Assembly (NCBI RefSeq): GCF_002803095.1
Contig: NZ_PGLR01000004.1
Location: forward strand, 1-64,000
Reading direction: 5' to 3'
From: Pseudomonas sp. ZH-FAD
Lineage (GTDB): Bacteria > Pseudomonadota > Gammaproteobacteria > Pseudomonadales > Pseudomonadaceae
Length of the DNA: 64,000 nucleotides
Position 1 is the stretch's first letter. Every line of letters begins with the position of its first letter. Under the pieces are notes generated by a model. The model was not told where the DNA came from. It worked only from the letters and a program-made list of their open reading frames with translations, and did not search any database. Of the stretch, positions 1-7,628 are shown piece by piece. Both the position numbers and the translations under genes were made by a program.

Positions 1-352
1 CCACCAGGGTTTGTGCGGCTTCCGGGGTCAGGCCGGGCAGGCTGATGCGCAGTTCCACCTCGATGCCGAAGCCGGTGGGGATGGCGCCGATGCCGACGGT
101 GCCTTCGATGAAGGTGTCAGCCGGGATGCTCAGCTTGTCGCGGGCGGCGACGAATTTCAGGGCGCCGAGGAAGCAGGCGGAATAACCGGCGGCGAACAGC
201 TGCTCCGGGTTGGTGCCGTTACCGCCGGCGCCACCCAGTTCTTTCGGGGTGGACAGGGCGATGTCGAGGATGCCGTCGGAGGAGACAGCGCGGCCTTCAC
301 GGCCACCAAAGGCTTCAGCGGTTGCACGGTAGAGAACGTTTTCGATACTCAT
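1..352 (-). CDS. ohr: Organic hydroperoxide resistance protein Ohr, C-terminus cut by window edge
   Basis: Ohr is a cytoplasmic thiol peroxidase that reduces organic and fatty-acid hydroperoxides. The visible 117 residues start [10 protein letters not shown]. They place Arg18, Glu50 and the peroxidatic cysteine Cys60 (in YSACFLGAL) exactly where the Ohr family has them. The resolving cysteine, near residue 124 in the family, would lie just outside the window, so its presence cannot be checked. The gene is on the same strand as ohrR, whose stop lies 361 bases upstream, and that gap holds operator-like repeats. It is the family member induced by peroxides rather than the related OsmC, judging by the N-terminal wording and the ohrR neighbour. 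Confidence 0.95.
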   Translation of the reverse strand, partial: MSIENVLYRATAEAFGGREGRAVSSDGILDIALSTPKELGGAGGNGTNPEQLFAAGYSACFLGALKFVAARDKLSIPADTFIEGTVGIGAIPTGFGIEVELRISLPGLTPEAAQTLV

Positions 353-399
353 GGCATTGATCCTTGTCGGTGGGGTAGTGATGGATTGGTTTGCTAATC

Positions 400-460
400 T
401 TTTGTGCGCTAACCGTTTCCATGGGGCGAACTATATTGCGCAAAACATTAGCGCGCAAGA
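400..460. promoter_or_regulatory. Candidate OhrR operator repeats upstream of ohr
   Basis: The ohrR-ohr gap (353-713) has no gene. Its ohr-proximal part carries TTTTGTGCGCTAA (400-412) and an inverted near-copy TTAGCGCGCAAGA (448-460), matching at 11 of 13 positions. Between them is the palindrome TTGCGCAA (436-443). OhrR is a MarR-type repressor that binds AT-flanked palindromes, so these are plausible operator sites. The assignment rests on position and symmetry only. I see nothing else in the rest of the gap (about 470-713). Confidence 0.45.
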
Positions 461-713
461 TAAATGCATGGAAGATTTTGTTATAGCTTTTTTGTTTTCA
501 GGAATAAGCAGGTGCGACAGGGGGTGTGGCCATGCTTTGCAGTAGATGCCGTAGGTGATTTGGCAGAATCAGACCGAATAGAGGCTTAGGAGGAGCCCGT
601 GGTGCGGGGAGATGGACGATGAGGCCGCTGAATACGGCGCGCACGAGGCCTTGCCCGGCCAGGGGCTTCTCTACGGGGCAGCGGAAGCAGGCGATGGCTG
701 GTATCGCCTGGGA

Positions 714-1166
714 TCAGAGGGCGTCTTGCAGATGGCCGCGCAGTTCTATCAGGTCATCACGCAGCTTGCCCAGTTGCGCCATGTTCAACGCAGAAGCCTT
801 GAGGATGCAGGCAGGCAATGCTTTGGCCTGTTCGTGCAGGGCGCGACCCTTGTCGGTCAGGTACAGCTGCACTACACGTTCATCCTGGCTGCTGCGCTGG
901 CGCTGCAGCAGACCTTCGCTCTCCAGGCGCTTGAGCAGAGGCGTCAACGAGCCCGGATCGGTCAGCATGCGTGCGCTGATCTCACTGACGGTGATGCCCT
1001 CGTTTTCCCACAGCACCAGCATGGCCAGATATTGCGGATAGGTGAGACCGAGCGCCTGTAGCAGGGGCTTGTAGGTCTTGGTCATCATCAGCGAGGTGGA
1101 ATAGAGGGCGAAGCACAGCTGGTTGTCCAGCATCAGCTCGGCGCAGGGTTCCACTTGGGAGGTCAT
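714..1166 (-). CDS. ohrR: Organic-peroxide-sensing MarR-family repressor OhrR
   Basis: This is a 150-residue winged-helix MarR protein. Cys18, in the stretch LDNQLCFALYSTS, is the conserved reactive cysteine of OhrR. Oxidation of that cysteine by organic hydroperoxide releases the repressor from DNA. The helix-turn-helix and wing occupy roughly residues 50-105 (ITVSEISARM followed by GSLTPLLKRLESEGLL). I chose the ATG at 1166 because it puts the sensor cysteine near residue 18-22 as in the family. An upstream in-frame ATG at 1220 would add 18 unlikely residues and run into a palindrome. Its target is very likely the downstream ohr and its own promoter. Confidence 0.92.
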   Translation of the reverse strand: MTSQVEPCAELMLDNQLCFALYSTSLMMTKTYKPLLQALGLTYPQYLAMLVLWENEGITVSEISARMLTDPGSLTPLLKRLESEGLLQRQRSSQDERVVQLYLTDKGRALHEQAKALPACILKASALNMAQLGKLRDDLIELRGHLQDAL

Positions 1167-1202
1167 GGCATTGGCCTGTGCAAAGGTGGTTGGCGTTGTC
1201 GG

Positions 1203-1234
1203 CAATTGAGTGCAGGGCAACCCGCACTCAATTG
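1203..1234. promoter_or_regulatory. Perfect 11-bp inverted repeat between I78 gene and ohrR
   Basis: CAATTGAGTGC (1203-1213) and GCACTCAATTG (1224-1234) are separated by ten bases. The element lies five bases after the stop of the I78 gene and 37 bases before ohrR. No U-run follows on the minus strand, so it is not a textbook terminator. The AATTG half-sites and the place just upstream of ohrR make an OhrR autoregulatory operator possible. A weak hairpin terminator for the upstream gene is the alternative. Confidence 0.45.
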
Positions 1235-1239
1235 TGATT

Positions 1240-1557
1240 TCAGCCGCAGGATACGCGGGTGATCACGCGCTGATCATCGACATTGAGGTTAAGGCGTTGA
1301 CCATTGTATTCCAAGGTCACCACGCTGTCGGGTGTGAGTATACGAGCTGTGCTGGCTCCGGCTTGCTGACGTGCCTGCTCGAGCAGTTCGGGCGTTGCGG
1401 TCTTGCCTTTGAAGTGCTCGACGGCGGACGAGGTGCAGCTGTCCGGCGCCGGGCCACTCGGTGCGGCAGCGGAGGTCGGTTTCTCAGCGGTGCTGCTGCA
1501 GCCGGCTGCGAGCAGGGTGGCGCCCAGGATGAGGCAGAGACGAGTTTTGAAATTCAA
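1240..1557 (-). CDS. I78-family protease-inhibitor lipoprotein
   Basis: This 105-residue protein begins with a lipoprotein signal ending in the lipobox LLAAGC, so it should be acylated and membrane-anchored. After a Ser/Ala/Pro-rich linker (residues 22-40) comes a small domain with Cys pairs. Its C-terminal motif, around DDQRVITRVSCG, is typical of I78 inhibitors (small serine-protease inhibitors related to potato inhibitor I). The frame appears to start with TTG at 1557, with AAGGAG eight bases upstream. A nearby ATG is out of frame and meets a stop after two codons. It follows yceH by 17 bases and is probably cotranscribed with it. The natural target protease is unknown. Confidence 0.8.
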   Translation of the reverse strand: MNFKTRLCLILGATLLAAGCSSTAEKPTSAAAPSGPAPDSCTSSAVEHFKGKTATPELLEQARQQAGASTARILTPDSVVTLEYNGQRLNLNVDDQRVITRVSCG

Positions 1558-1574
1558 TGCATGAGCTCCTTGGG

Positions 1575-2225
1575 TTATTGCGCGCCTTCCAGGCGCGCCA
1601 GACGTTCTTCGAGGGCGGCGATGCGCGCTTCCAGTTCGACCAGTCGATCTTCGTTAGGTGCCGCAGCCTCCCCACGAGCAGCAGGGCGGCTGGCCAGCAA
1701 GCTTTCCATATCTGCAGATTCGCCCAGTAGATGCATGTAGCGATCCTCGCGCTGACCACTCTGGCGTGGTAGCAGAAGCGCCAGACCGCGACCGATAAGA
1801 CGTTCCAACTGATGCTGGACCTCGGCGACATCGTCGAAATCGTGCATGCGAGTGCTGCGCGTGAGCAGCTCATTGAGTGTCTGCGGGCCACGCAACAGCA
1901 GCAGACCGAGCAATACCGTCTGCGGCTTGACCAACTCCAACTGCTTGTCGCAACGCTGTTCCCAGCGGTCGGCACGGCTGCCCATCACCAGGTGCACCAG
2001 TTTGCGGCCTTCGAGGCTGCGCAGATAGCGCCCGACTTCACCGGTTTCCAGGTTCATCAGCGGTTCGCGGCTGGTCTTCTGGTTACAGGCCAGTTGCACG
2101 GCATTGAGCGTCAGCGGGTAGGTTTCCGGCGTGGTCAGCTGCTTTTCGATCAGGCAACCGAGGATGCGCACCTCGACGGCGTGCAACGGGGTTTCACCAA
2201 CCAGCGGGGATGGGGAGTGCGACAT
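1575..2225 (-). CDS. yceH: YceH family protein (DUF480)
   Basis: This 216-residue protein matches the conserved YceH family: [24 protein letters not shown] near the N-terminus, NQKTSREP, then [10 protein letters not shown] and LLLRGPQT. These are two winged-helix-like domains followed by a C-terminal coiled coil rich in Glu, Ala and Leu (about residues 190-216). The fold suggests nucleic-acid or protein binding, but no established function is known to me. It heads a two-gene unit with the I78 lipoprotein gene. The coiled-coil tail is compatible with dimerisation. Confidence 0.88.
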   Translation of the reverse strand: MSHSPSPLVGETPLHAVEVRILGCLIEKQLTTPETYPLTLNAVQLACNQKTSREPLMNLETGEVGRYLRSLEGRKLVHLVMGSRADRWEQRCDKQLELVKPQTVLLGLLLLRGPQTLNELLTRSTRMHDFDDVAEVQHQLERLIGRGLALLLPRQSGQREDRYMHLLGESADMESLLASRPAARGEAAAPNEDRLVELEARIAALEERLARLEGAQ

Positions 2226-2273
2226 GGATCGATCCTGACAGGAAGAACCCGCCTAGGTTAACGGTATCGGCGC

Positions 2274-2840
2274 TTAGCCGACAGGCTTCAATGTATGTTC
2301 GAGCATGTCCAGGCTGGCGCCGAGCACCTGCTGGCGCGATTCCTGGCTGGCCATCATGCGCGCCAGCAGCAGGCTGCCCAGGCATTGCGCGAGAATCGTC
2401 CAGGCCAGTTGTGGGTCGCCGATGATCTCGGCCCAGGTGTTCTGCAGCTGCAGGATCTGCTGCTCGGTACACAGCCGAACGCGTTCATCGGCACGGGCGA
2501 TCTCCGCGCCGAGGGCAGGCAGCACGCAACCTTTATCCGGTTGCTCGACATGCGCCAGGCTGAGATAGGCTGCCAGGCAGCGTTGCAGCTTGTCACGCCC
2601 GGCGTCACCCGCTTCGCCGCCAAGGCGGCTCAGGCTGTTGCGCAGCTCGCGTTCGATCAGTTCCGCGAACAAATCGTCCTTGCTCGGGAAATGACTGTAG
2701 AAGGCTGCGCCGGTCAGGCCTATGGTTTTCATCAGCGCGTCCACACCGGTTACGGCAAAACCTTGCTGCTTGGCAATCGCGCCGCTGCTGGCGAGCAGGC
2801 GCTCGCGGGTTTCGGCCTTGTGGTCAGCGGAATAACGCAT
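2274..2840 (-). CDS. TetR-family transcriptional regulator
   Basis: This is a 188-residue repressor. The N-terminal TetR helix-turn-helix runs from about residue 8 to 55 (ETRERLLASSGAI, then GVDALMKTIGLTGAAFYSHF). The remainder is a helical ligand-binding and dimerisation domain with Cys residues near the middle (DKGCVLP). The ATG at 2840 gives the usual short N-terminal arm. An upstream in-frame start at 2876 would overlap the promoter region. It is divergent from the dehydrogenase gene at 2930, with palindromic operators in the 89-base gap, so autoregulation and control of that gene are likely. The ligand is unknown. Confidence 0.88.
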   Translation of the reverse strand: MRYSADHKAETRERLLASSGAIAKQQGFAVTGVDALMKTIGLTGAAFYSHFPSKDDLFAELIERELRNSLSRLGGEAGDAGRDKLQRCLAAYLSLAHVEQPDKGCVLPALGAEIARADERVRLCTEQQILQLQNTWAEIIGDPQLAWTILAQCLGSLLLARMMASQESRQQVLGASLDMLEHTLKPVG

Positions 2841-2886
2841 GGATGACTCCGTTCTATGCTGGGTTGACCTGCCCAAGATCGTAGCA

Positions 2887-2914
2887 TAACGTTCGTTAAG
2901 CTAACGATCGTTAG
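2887..2914. promoter_or_regulatory. Tandem TetR-type operators in divergent promoter
   Basis: CTAACGATCGTTAG (2901-2914) is a perfect 14-bp palindrome. Just left of it, TAACGTTCGTTA (2887-2898) is an imperfect copy of the same core. Both lie between the divergent TetR gene and the dehydrogenase gene, within 16-40 bases of the latter's start. This is the standard arrangement for a local TetR repressor binding two adjacent sites. Binding is inferred from position and symmetry. Confidence 0.7.
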
Positions 2915-2929
2915 TTAATGGAGAAAGCC

Positions 2930-3661
2930 ATGAACGAGAACAAGAAGGTCGCTTTGATCATCGGCGCGGGTGATGCCACCGGCGGCGCCATTGCCCGGCG
3001 TTTTGCTCGCGAGGGGTATGTCGCCTGCGTCACCCGGCGCAGCCTCGATAAACTGCAACCGCTGCTGGAAGAAATCCGTAGCGAGGGCGGCGAAGCCCAT
3101 GGCTTTGCCTCCGATGCACGACGTGAGGAGCAGGTGGCTGAACTGGTCGAGAGCATCGAGCGTGACATCGGGCCGATCGAGGTGATGGTGTTCAATATCG
3201 GCGCCAACGTGCCCTGCAGCATCCTCGATGAAACCGCACGCAAGTACTTCAAGATCTGGGAAATGGCCTGCTTCGCCGGCTTTCTCACCAGCCAGGCGGT
3301 GGCCAAGCGCATGGTCACCCGCGCACGCGGCACCATCCTGTTCACCGGTGCTACGGCCGGCCTGCGTGGCGCCGCCGGATTTGCCGCTTTCGCCGGGGCC
3401 AAGCACGGCATACGCGCGCTGGCGCAGAGCATGGCGCGTGAACTGGGACCGTTGAATATCCATGTCGCCCATGTGGTGGTGGACGGGGCCATCGATACCG
3501 CCTTCATCCGCGACAGCTTTCCCGAGCTATACGCCAAGAAGGATCAGGATGGCATTCTCGATCCCGAGCATATCGCCGACAGCTACTGGTTCCTGCACGC
3601 TCAGCCGCGCGATGCCTGGACCTTCGAACTGGATCTGCGCCCGTGGATCGAGCGCTGGTAA
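2930..3661 (+). CDS. Atypical short-chain dehydrogenase/reductase (catalytic Tyr replaced by Phe)
   Basis: This 243-residue Rossmann protein has a glycine-rich cofactor loop IGAGDATGGAIA (residues 11-22) and an NIGA segment at 89-92. At the YxxxK site it reads FAGAK (F154...K158), so the usual catalytic tyrosine is a phenylalanine. The preceding Ser position reads TGAT instead of SS. Either the chemistry differs or the protein is non-oxidoreductive. I chose the ATG at 2930 because GGAGA lies five bases upstream. The ATG at 2918 would overlap that ribosome-binding site. It is divergent from a TetR gene and followed 43 bases later by an isomerase-like gene. Confidence 0.82.
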   Translation: MNENKKVALIIGAGDATGGAIARRFAREGYVACVTRRSLDKLQPLLEEIRSEGGEAHGFASDARREEQVAELVESIERDIGPIEVMVFNIGANVPCSILDETARKYFKIWEMACFAGFLTSQAVAKRMVTRARGTILFTGATAGLRGAAGFAAFAGAKHGIRALAQSMARELGPLNIHVAHVVVDGAIDTAFIRDSFPELYAKKDQDGILDPEHIADSYWFLHAQPRDAWTFELDLRPWIERW

Positions 3662-3704
3662 CCTGCGCTGACCCCATAATGACAATAACGAGCGAGTGAA
3701 GCTG

Positions 3705-4298
3705 ATGAGCAAGACGGTGGAATTCTTCTTCGACCTGGGCAGCCCGGCGTCCTACCTGGCCCATACCCAGTTGCCTGATCTGTGTCGCGACGCCGGCGCT
3801 GAATTGGTCTATCGGCCAATGCTGCTGGGCGGCGTGTTCCAGGCCACCGGCAATGCCTCGCCGGCGATGATTCCGGCCAAGGGGCGCTACATGATTCGCG
3901 ACCTGGCGCGCTTTGCCGAGCGCTATGGCGTACCGATGCGCTTCAACCCGCACTTTCCGATCAATACCCTGACGCTGATGCGCTTGCTGGTGGCCGTTCA
4001 ACTGCATCAGCCGGAGCGCTTCGACGATGCCTTGCCGGCGCTATTCCGGGCGATCTGGGTCGACGGGGTGAATATGGGTGATCCGGCCAAGGTGGCAGGC
4101 GTGCTGGTTGCCGCTGGTTTCGATGCAGCCGCCCTGCAGGTGCAGATCGCTGAACCGGTAGTGAAGGACGCGCTCAAGGCGACTACCGAGGAGGCGATCA
4201 AACGCGGCGTATTTGGCGCGCCGACCTGCTTTGTTGGCGGCGAGATGTTCTTCGGCCAGGATCGCCTGGATTTCGTTCGCGAAGCGCTTCGCGGCTAG
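3705..4298 (+). CDS. 2-hydroxychromene-2-carboxylate isomerase-like (kappa-GST/DsbA fold) protein
   Basis: This 197-residue protein of the HCCA isomerase family opens with the characteristic FFFDLGSPASYLAH. It also carries PANPHF-like and NTLTLMRL segments. The C-terminal GVFGAPTCFVGGEMFFGQDRL forms the glutathione-site cis-Pro region. Family members isomerise aromatic degradation intermediates or act as glutathione transferases, and no naphthalene genes are nearby, so the substrate is open. ATG at 3705 is preferred over an in-frame GTG at 3696. It is probably cotranscribed with the preceding dehydrogenase and thus under the TetR regulator. Confidence 0.85.
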   Translation: MSKTVEFFFDLGSPASYLAHTQLPDLCRDAGAELVYRPMLLGGVFQATGNASPAMIPAKGRYMIRDLARFAERYGVPMRFNPHFPINTLTLMRLLVAVQLHQPERFDDALPALFRAIWVDGVNMGDPAKVAGVLVAAGFDAAALQVQIAEPVVKDALKATTEEAIKRGVFGAPTCFVGGEMFFGQDRLDFVREALRG

Positions 4299-4366
4299 GT
4301 GCTTTTCGTCCAGGTGCTGATGCCTGGCACAATGGCCGGATCATTTTCCGGCCATTCGAGTAACCG

Positions 4367-4582
4367 ATGAACCCCGAAGCACTGAAACTCCTAGTGACCC
4401 GCCGTATGCCTTACGGCAAGTACAAGGATCGACTGATCGCCGATCTACCGGGCCACTACCTCAACTGGTTCGCCCGCACGGGCTTTCCCAAGGGCGAGCT
4501 GGGTCAGTTGCTCGCGCTGATGCAGGAGATCGATCACAACGGCCTCAAACCATTGCTCGATCCGTTGCGCGACCGTTCGTAG
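4367..4582 (+). CDS. DUF3820 family small protein
   Basis: This 71-residue protein has the DUF3820 hallmark MPYGKYKDRLIADLP near residue 14, followed by HYLNWFARTGFPKGELG. The family is common in proteobacteria as a stand-alone domain and as part of exonuclease-like proteins. Its role is not established. The stop codon TAG at 4580-4582 is supplied by the start of a GTAGCCC intergenic repeat, so the original 3' end may have been altered by insertion of that element. Confidence 0.88.
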   Translation: MNPEALKLLVTRRMPYGKYKDRLIADLPGHYLNWFARTGFPKGELGQLLALMQEIDHNGLKPLLDPLRDRS

Positions 4583-4637
4583 CCCGGATGCAATCCGGCG
4601 ACAATTTCCGATCTCTCCCGGATTTCATGCGGGCTAC
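4579..4637. repeat. GTAGCCCGGAT-type inverted repeat (copy 1)
   Basis: A REP-like element begins GTAGCCCGGATGCAATCCGG and ends with the inverted half CCGGATTTCATGCGGGCTAC. Related copies occur at 13108-13165 and 50972-51033, with a half copy at 26396-26417. The two arms can form an extended cruciform or RNA hairpin. It lies between convergent genes, as is usual for this repeat class. Confidence 0.85.
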
Positions 4638-4658
4638 GACCCTACGTCTGGGTTGCCC

Positions 4659-4907
4659 TCAGTGCCAATTGCGGCCGTGATCCAGCTTCTGATCCACCAG
4701 CCATTTGCCATGGGCGATGGACGCGTGCTGGGCCTTGTTCAGGTCATCCATGAAGGCGTAATCCACCGGCAAGGTCTGGCGTTTGCTGGTGTTGCCGTTG
4801 GGATCGGTAATCTGGCAACCGCCGGCCCAGGGTGTCGGTAAGCCGGGGTGTTCCATGACGCTGGCGCGGATGGTGTGGTCGCGGTGGGTGCAGGTAAGCG
4901 CGCTCAT
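4659..4907 (-). CDS. Conserved hypothetical protein, 82 residues
   Basis: I do not recognise a named family. The protein (MSALTCTHRDHTIRAS...) is hydrophilic and has no signal peptide. It contains a GGCQITDPNGN turn and a C-terminal HGKWLVDQKL helix. The ATG at 4907 follows a good GAGGTGG ribosome-binding site. An in-frame start 48 bases upstream would add an Arg-rich stretch that looks non-coding. It resembles small Pseudomonas proteins that bind or modify other proteins, but nothing in the sequence fixes a role. The region 4908-5137 upstream of it holds no gene that I can see. Confidence 0.7.
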   Translation of the reverse strand: MSALTCTHRDHTIRASVMEHPGLPTPWAGGCQITDPNGNTSKRQTLPVDYAFMDDLNKAQHASIAHGKWLVDQKLDHGRNWH

Positions 4908-5137
4908 GAGGCCACCTCGTGGATCAAGGCGCCGCCCTCGGCGTCGACGCCACACCGAGGTTCCAGCCGGGAGCCGGTAGCGGCGCCGCGTGGATTAGAG
5001 ATGCGTCTGTCTCCTCACCTTAGCGCAAATGTCGGCGAACCGAATGTTGGCCGACAAACGTGCCACGTTCTCTCGCATGGTCGCAGGCGCCCAGGGCCGC
5101 GTACCTCCCAGGGGTATGCAAGCAATGTCGGCTCACC

Positions 5138-6022
5138 CTAGGAAATCTCGCGTACCCCGTCTGCGCTCCGTGCTTTGGGCGCGAAGCGGGCAGCCAGGCG
5201 CATCGACAGAGTGACCAGGCGTTGGTACAGCGCCGGCATGCTGCGTTGCATCCAGTCCAGGGCATGGGCATCGGTACCGATGAGGATGCGCCGCTTGTTG
5301 GCCAGCACTCCATTTACGATGACCTTCGCCGCCTGTTCCGGCGTGGTGCGCAGCAGCTGGTCATTGAACTGCTGGCGCGCCTGTTCGGCTTCCTGGCCGG
5401 TGACCTTGGCCAGGCTGTCGTTCATCCGCGCGGTCTTGGCGATGTTGGTGCGGATGCCGCCGGGATGCACGCAGCTGGCGGAAACCCCGCAGGCGACCAT
5501 GTCCAGCTCCTGGCGCAGCGACTCGGTAAAGCCGCGCACGGCGAACTTGCTGGCGTTGTAGGCGCTCATGCCGGGCTGGGAGAACAGGCCGAACACGCTG
5601 GATACATTGACCACGTGACCTTGGCCTGCCGCCTTGAGATAGGGCAGGAAGGCCTTGGTGCCGTTGACCACGCCCCAGAAGTTGATGCTCATGATCCATT
5701 CGTAGTCGGCGTAATCGTTGCCCTCCACGGTGCCGCCCTGGGCCACGCCGGCATTGTTGAAGATGGCGTTGACCCGGCCGAACTCGCTGACGATCTGCTC
5801 TGCCCAGGCCTCGACGGCGAAGCGATCAGCAACGTCGACCCGCTGCTGGCTGACGGTGACGCCAAGCTTGCGGGCCTGCTCGACGGTTTCCTGGAGGCCC
5901 TCGACATTGACGTCGGATAGCGCCAGGTGGCAGCCCTGGCGCGCCAGGTGATAGGCGAGGGCGCGGCCGATACCGGAGCCGGCGCCGGTGATGGCGGCAA
6001 CCTTGTTCTCGAAGGATTTCAT
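5138..6022 (-). CDS. Classical short-chain dehydrogenase/reductase
   Basis: This is a 294-residue SDR. The NAD(P) loop TGAGSGIG is at residues 12-19, NNAG at 89-92, the catalytic serine in VSSVFG near 141, and Y155-N-A-S-K159. A C-terminal extension of about 40 residues (residues 250-294, basic and partly hydrophobic) matches the subgroup that acts on long-chain alcohols or acyl derivatives. Its ATG overlaps the stop of the monooxygenase gene by four bases (6019-6022). The pair is therefore translationally coupled and likely works on one substrate: the dehydrogenase makes or consumes the ketone or aldehyde that the monooxygenase oxidises. Confidence 0.9.
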   Translation of the reverse strand: MKSFENKVAAITGAGSGIGRALAYHLARQGCHLALSDVNVEGLQETVEQARKLGVTVSQQRVDVADRFAVEAWAEQIVSEFGRVNAIFNNAGVAQGGTVEGNDYADYEWIMSINFWGVVNGTKAFLPYLKAAGQGHVVNVSSVFGLFSQPGMSAYNASKFAVRGFTESLRQELDMVACGVSASCVHPGGIRTNIAKTARMNDSLAKVTGQEAEQARQQFNDQLLRTTPEQAAKVIVNGVLANKRRILIGTDAHALDWMQRSMPALYQRLVTLSMRLAARFAPKARSADGVREIS

Positions 6023-7572
6023 GCGCTGACCTCCTGCGCGTCGAGGCTGATGGCATTGCTCTGCGCCGGGTGAGCGGCGTGCTGGCGACTGAAGTGATAG
6101 GCATGCGGATCGAAGTTGCGCGTCAGCATGCGAAAGCGCCAGGTGAAACCGGGCCATACCGTGCAGTTGCGCCCACTGACCGGATGCAGGTACCAGCTCA
6201 TGCAGCCGCCGGCATTCCATACGGTGCTGCCGAGGGTGCCCTGGATCTTGCGATTGAAGGCGTCCTGCGCCTCGCGCTTGGGTTCCAGGCTCTGCAGCCG
6301 GCCTTCTTCTAGCTGCTTGAGGGCGCCGAGCACATAGGTGATCTGCGACTCGATCATGTAGACCATGGAGTTATGGCCCAGGCCGGTGTTCGGCCCCATG
6401 AGGAAGAACAGGTTGGGGAAGCCCGCGGTCATGGTGCCCTTGTAGGCTTCCGGACCTTCGGGCCAGGTGTCGAGCAGATCGATGCCGTCGCGGCCGAACA
6501 CGGTGCCGCGCGGCAGCGGGTCGCTCGGGGTGAAGCCGGTGCCGAAGATGATGGCGTCCACTTCGCGCTCCTGGCCGTCGGCGCTGCGCACGGCGCCCGG
6601 CAGGATTTCGGCGATACCGTCGGTGATCACCTCGACGTTGGCCTGGGTCAGCGCCGGGTAGTAGTCATTGGAGATCAGCACGCGCTTGCAGCCCATGGTG
6701 TAGTCAGGGGTGACCTTGGCGCGCAGCACCGGGTCCTTGATCTGCTTCTTGATGTACAGCTTGGCGATGCCCTGGGCCATGCGCAGCAGGCGCGGGGCGA
6801 AGGCGAAGGCGATCACCCGGCTTTCGAGGATGCCGTACAGGGCGCCGCGCCAGAGTTTCTGCACCAGCGGAAAGCGCTTGAAGCGCTGGCGTTCGCCATC
6901 GGCAATGGCGCGATCGGGCTTGGGCATGATCCACGGCGCGGTACGCTGGTAGAGATCGAGCCGCGCCACCTGCTTCTGAATCTGCGGCACGAACTGGATG
7001 GCCGAGGCGCCGGTGCCGATCACCGCCACGCGCTTGCCGCTCAGGTCATAGTCGTGATTCCACTGCTGCGAGTGGAACACCTCGCCAGTGAAGGTCTCCA
7101 GGCCCTTGAGCTTGGGAATCGAGGGTGTGGACAGGGCGCCCATACCGGAGACCACGAACTGCGCGCTGTACTGGTTGCCGGCGCGATCCTGCAGGTGCCA
7201 CAGCTCGGCGTGCTCGTCCCAGCGCATCTGCACCACTTCGGTGCCGAGCAGGGTCTTGTCCTGCAACCGATACTTCTCCCAGCAGCCTTCCAGATAGGCC
7301 TTGATTTCCGGCTGCCTAGCGAACATCCGCGTCCAGTTCGGGTTCGGCTCGAAGGAGAAGGAATACAGATGCGATTGCACGTCGCAGCCGCAGCCCGGGT
7401 AGTTGTTCACCCGCCAGGTGCCGCCGACGCCGGCTTCCTTTTCGAACAGCAGGAAGTCCTGCTCGCCCTGTTGTTTGAGGCGAATGGCCATGCCGAGGCC
7501 GGAAAAGCCGCTGCCGAGGATGGCGATCTTGCAATGGCGGCCAGCGATAAGGGGGGACACGGGCGCATTCAT
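6019..7572 (-). CDS. FAD-dependent Baeyer-Villiger-type monooxygenase
   Basis: This is a 517-residue class B flavoprotein. The FAD-binding motif GSGFSGLG is near residue 20, GGTWRVNNYPGCGCD near 50, and the NADPH motif GTGASA near 186. The Baeyer-Villiger fingerprint FxGxxxHxxxW appears as FTGEVFHSQQW around 164-174, with Asn after the Trp in place of the usual Pro or Asp. Such enzymes insert oxygen into ketones to give esters or oxidise heteroatoms. It sits between the SDR (four-base overlap) and a PF10118 protein upstream on the same strand. The three genes look like one catabolic unit. Confidence 0.9.
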   Translation of the reverse strand: MNAPVSPLIAGRHCKIAILGSGFSGLGMAIRLKQQGEQDFLLFEKEAGVGGTWRVNNYPGCGCDVQSHLYSFSFEPNPNWTRMFARQPEIKAYLEGCWEKYRLQDKTLLGTEVVQMRWDEHAELWHLQDRAGNQYSAQFVVSGMGALSTPSIPKLKGLETFTGEVFHSQQWNHDYDLSGKRVAVIGTGASAIQFVPQIQKQVARLDLYQRTAPWIMPKPDRAIADGERQRFKRFPLVQKLWRGALYGILESRVIAFAFAPRLLRMAQGIAKLYIKKQIKDPVLRAKVTPDYTMGCKRVLISNDYYPALTQANVEVITDGIAEILPGAVRSADGQEREVDAIIFGTGFTPSDPLPRGTVFGRDGIDLLDTWPEGPEAYKGTMTAGFPNLFFLMGPNTGLGHNSMVYMIESQITYVLGALKQLEEGRLQSLEPKREAQDAFNRKIQGTLGSTVWNAGGCMSWYLHPVSGRNCTVWPGFTWRFRMLTRNFDPHAYHFSRQHAAHPAQSNAISLDAQEVSA

Positions 7573-7628
7573 GACCGAACTCCTGCTTGTCGATCTTGTT
7601 GGTATCTAAATCCGTACGCCAAGAGGCC

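Noticed and set aside
2918..2930. Upstream ATG as the start of the atypical dehydrogenase.
   Set aside because: It overlaps the GGAGA ribosome-binding site that fits the ATG at 2930, and has no ribosome-binding site of its own.
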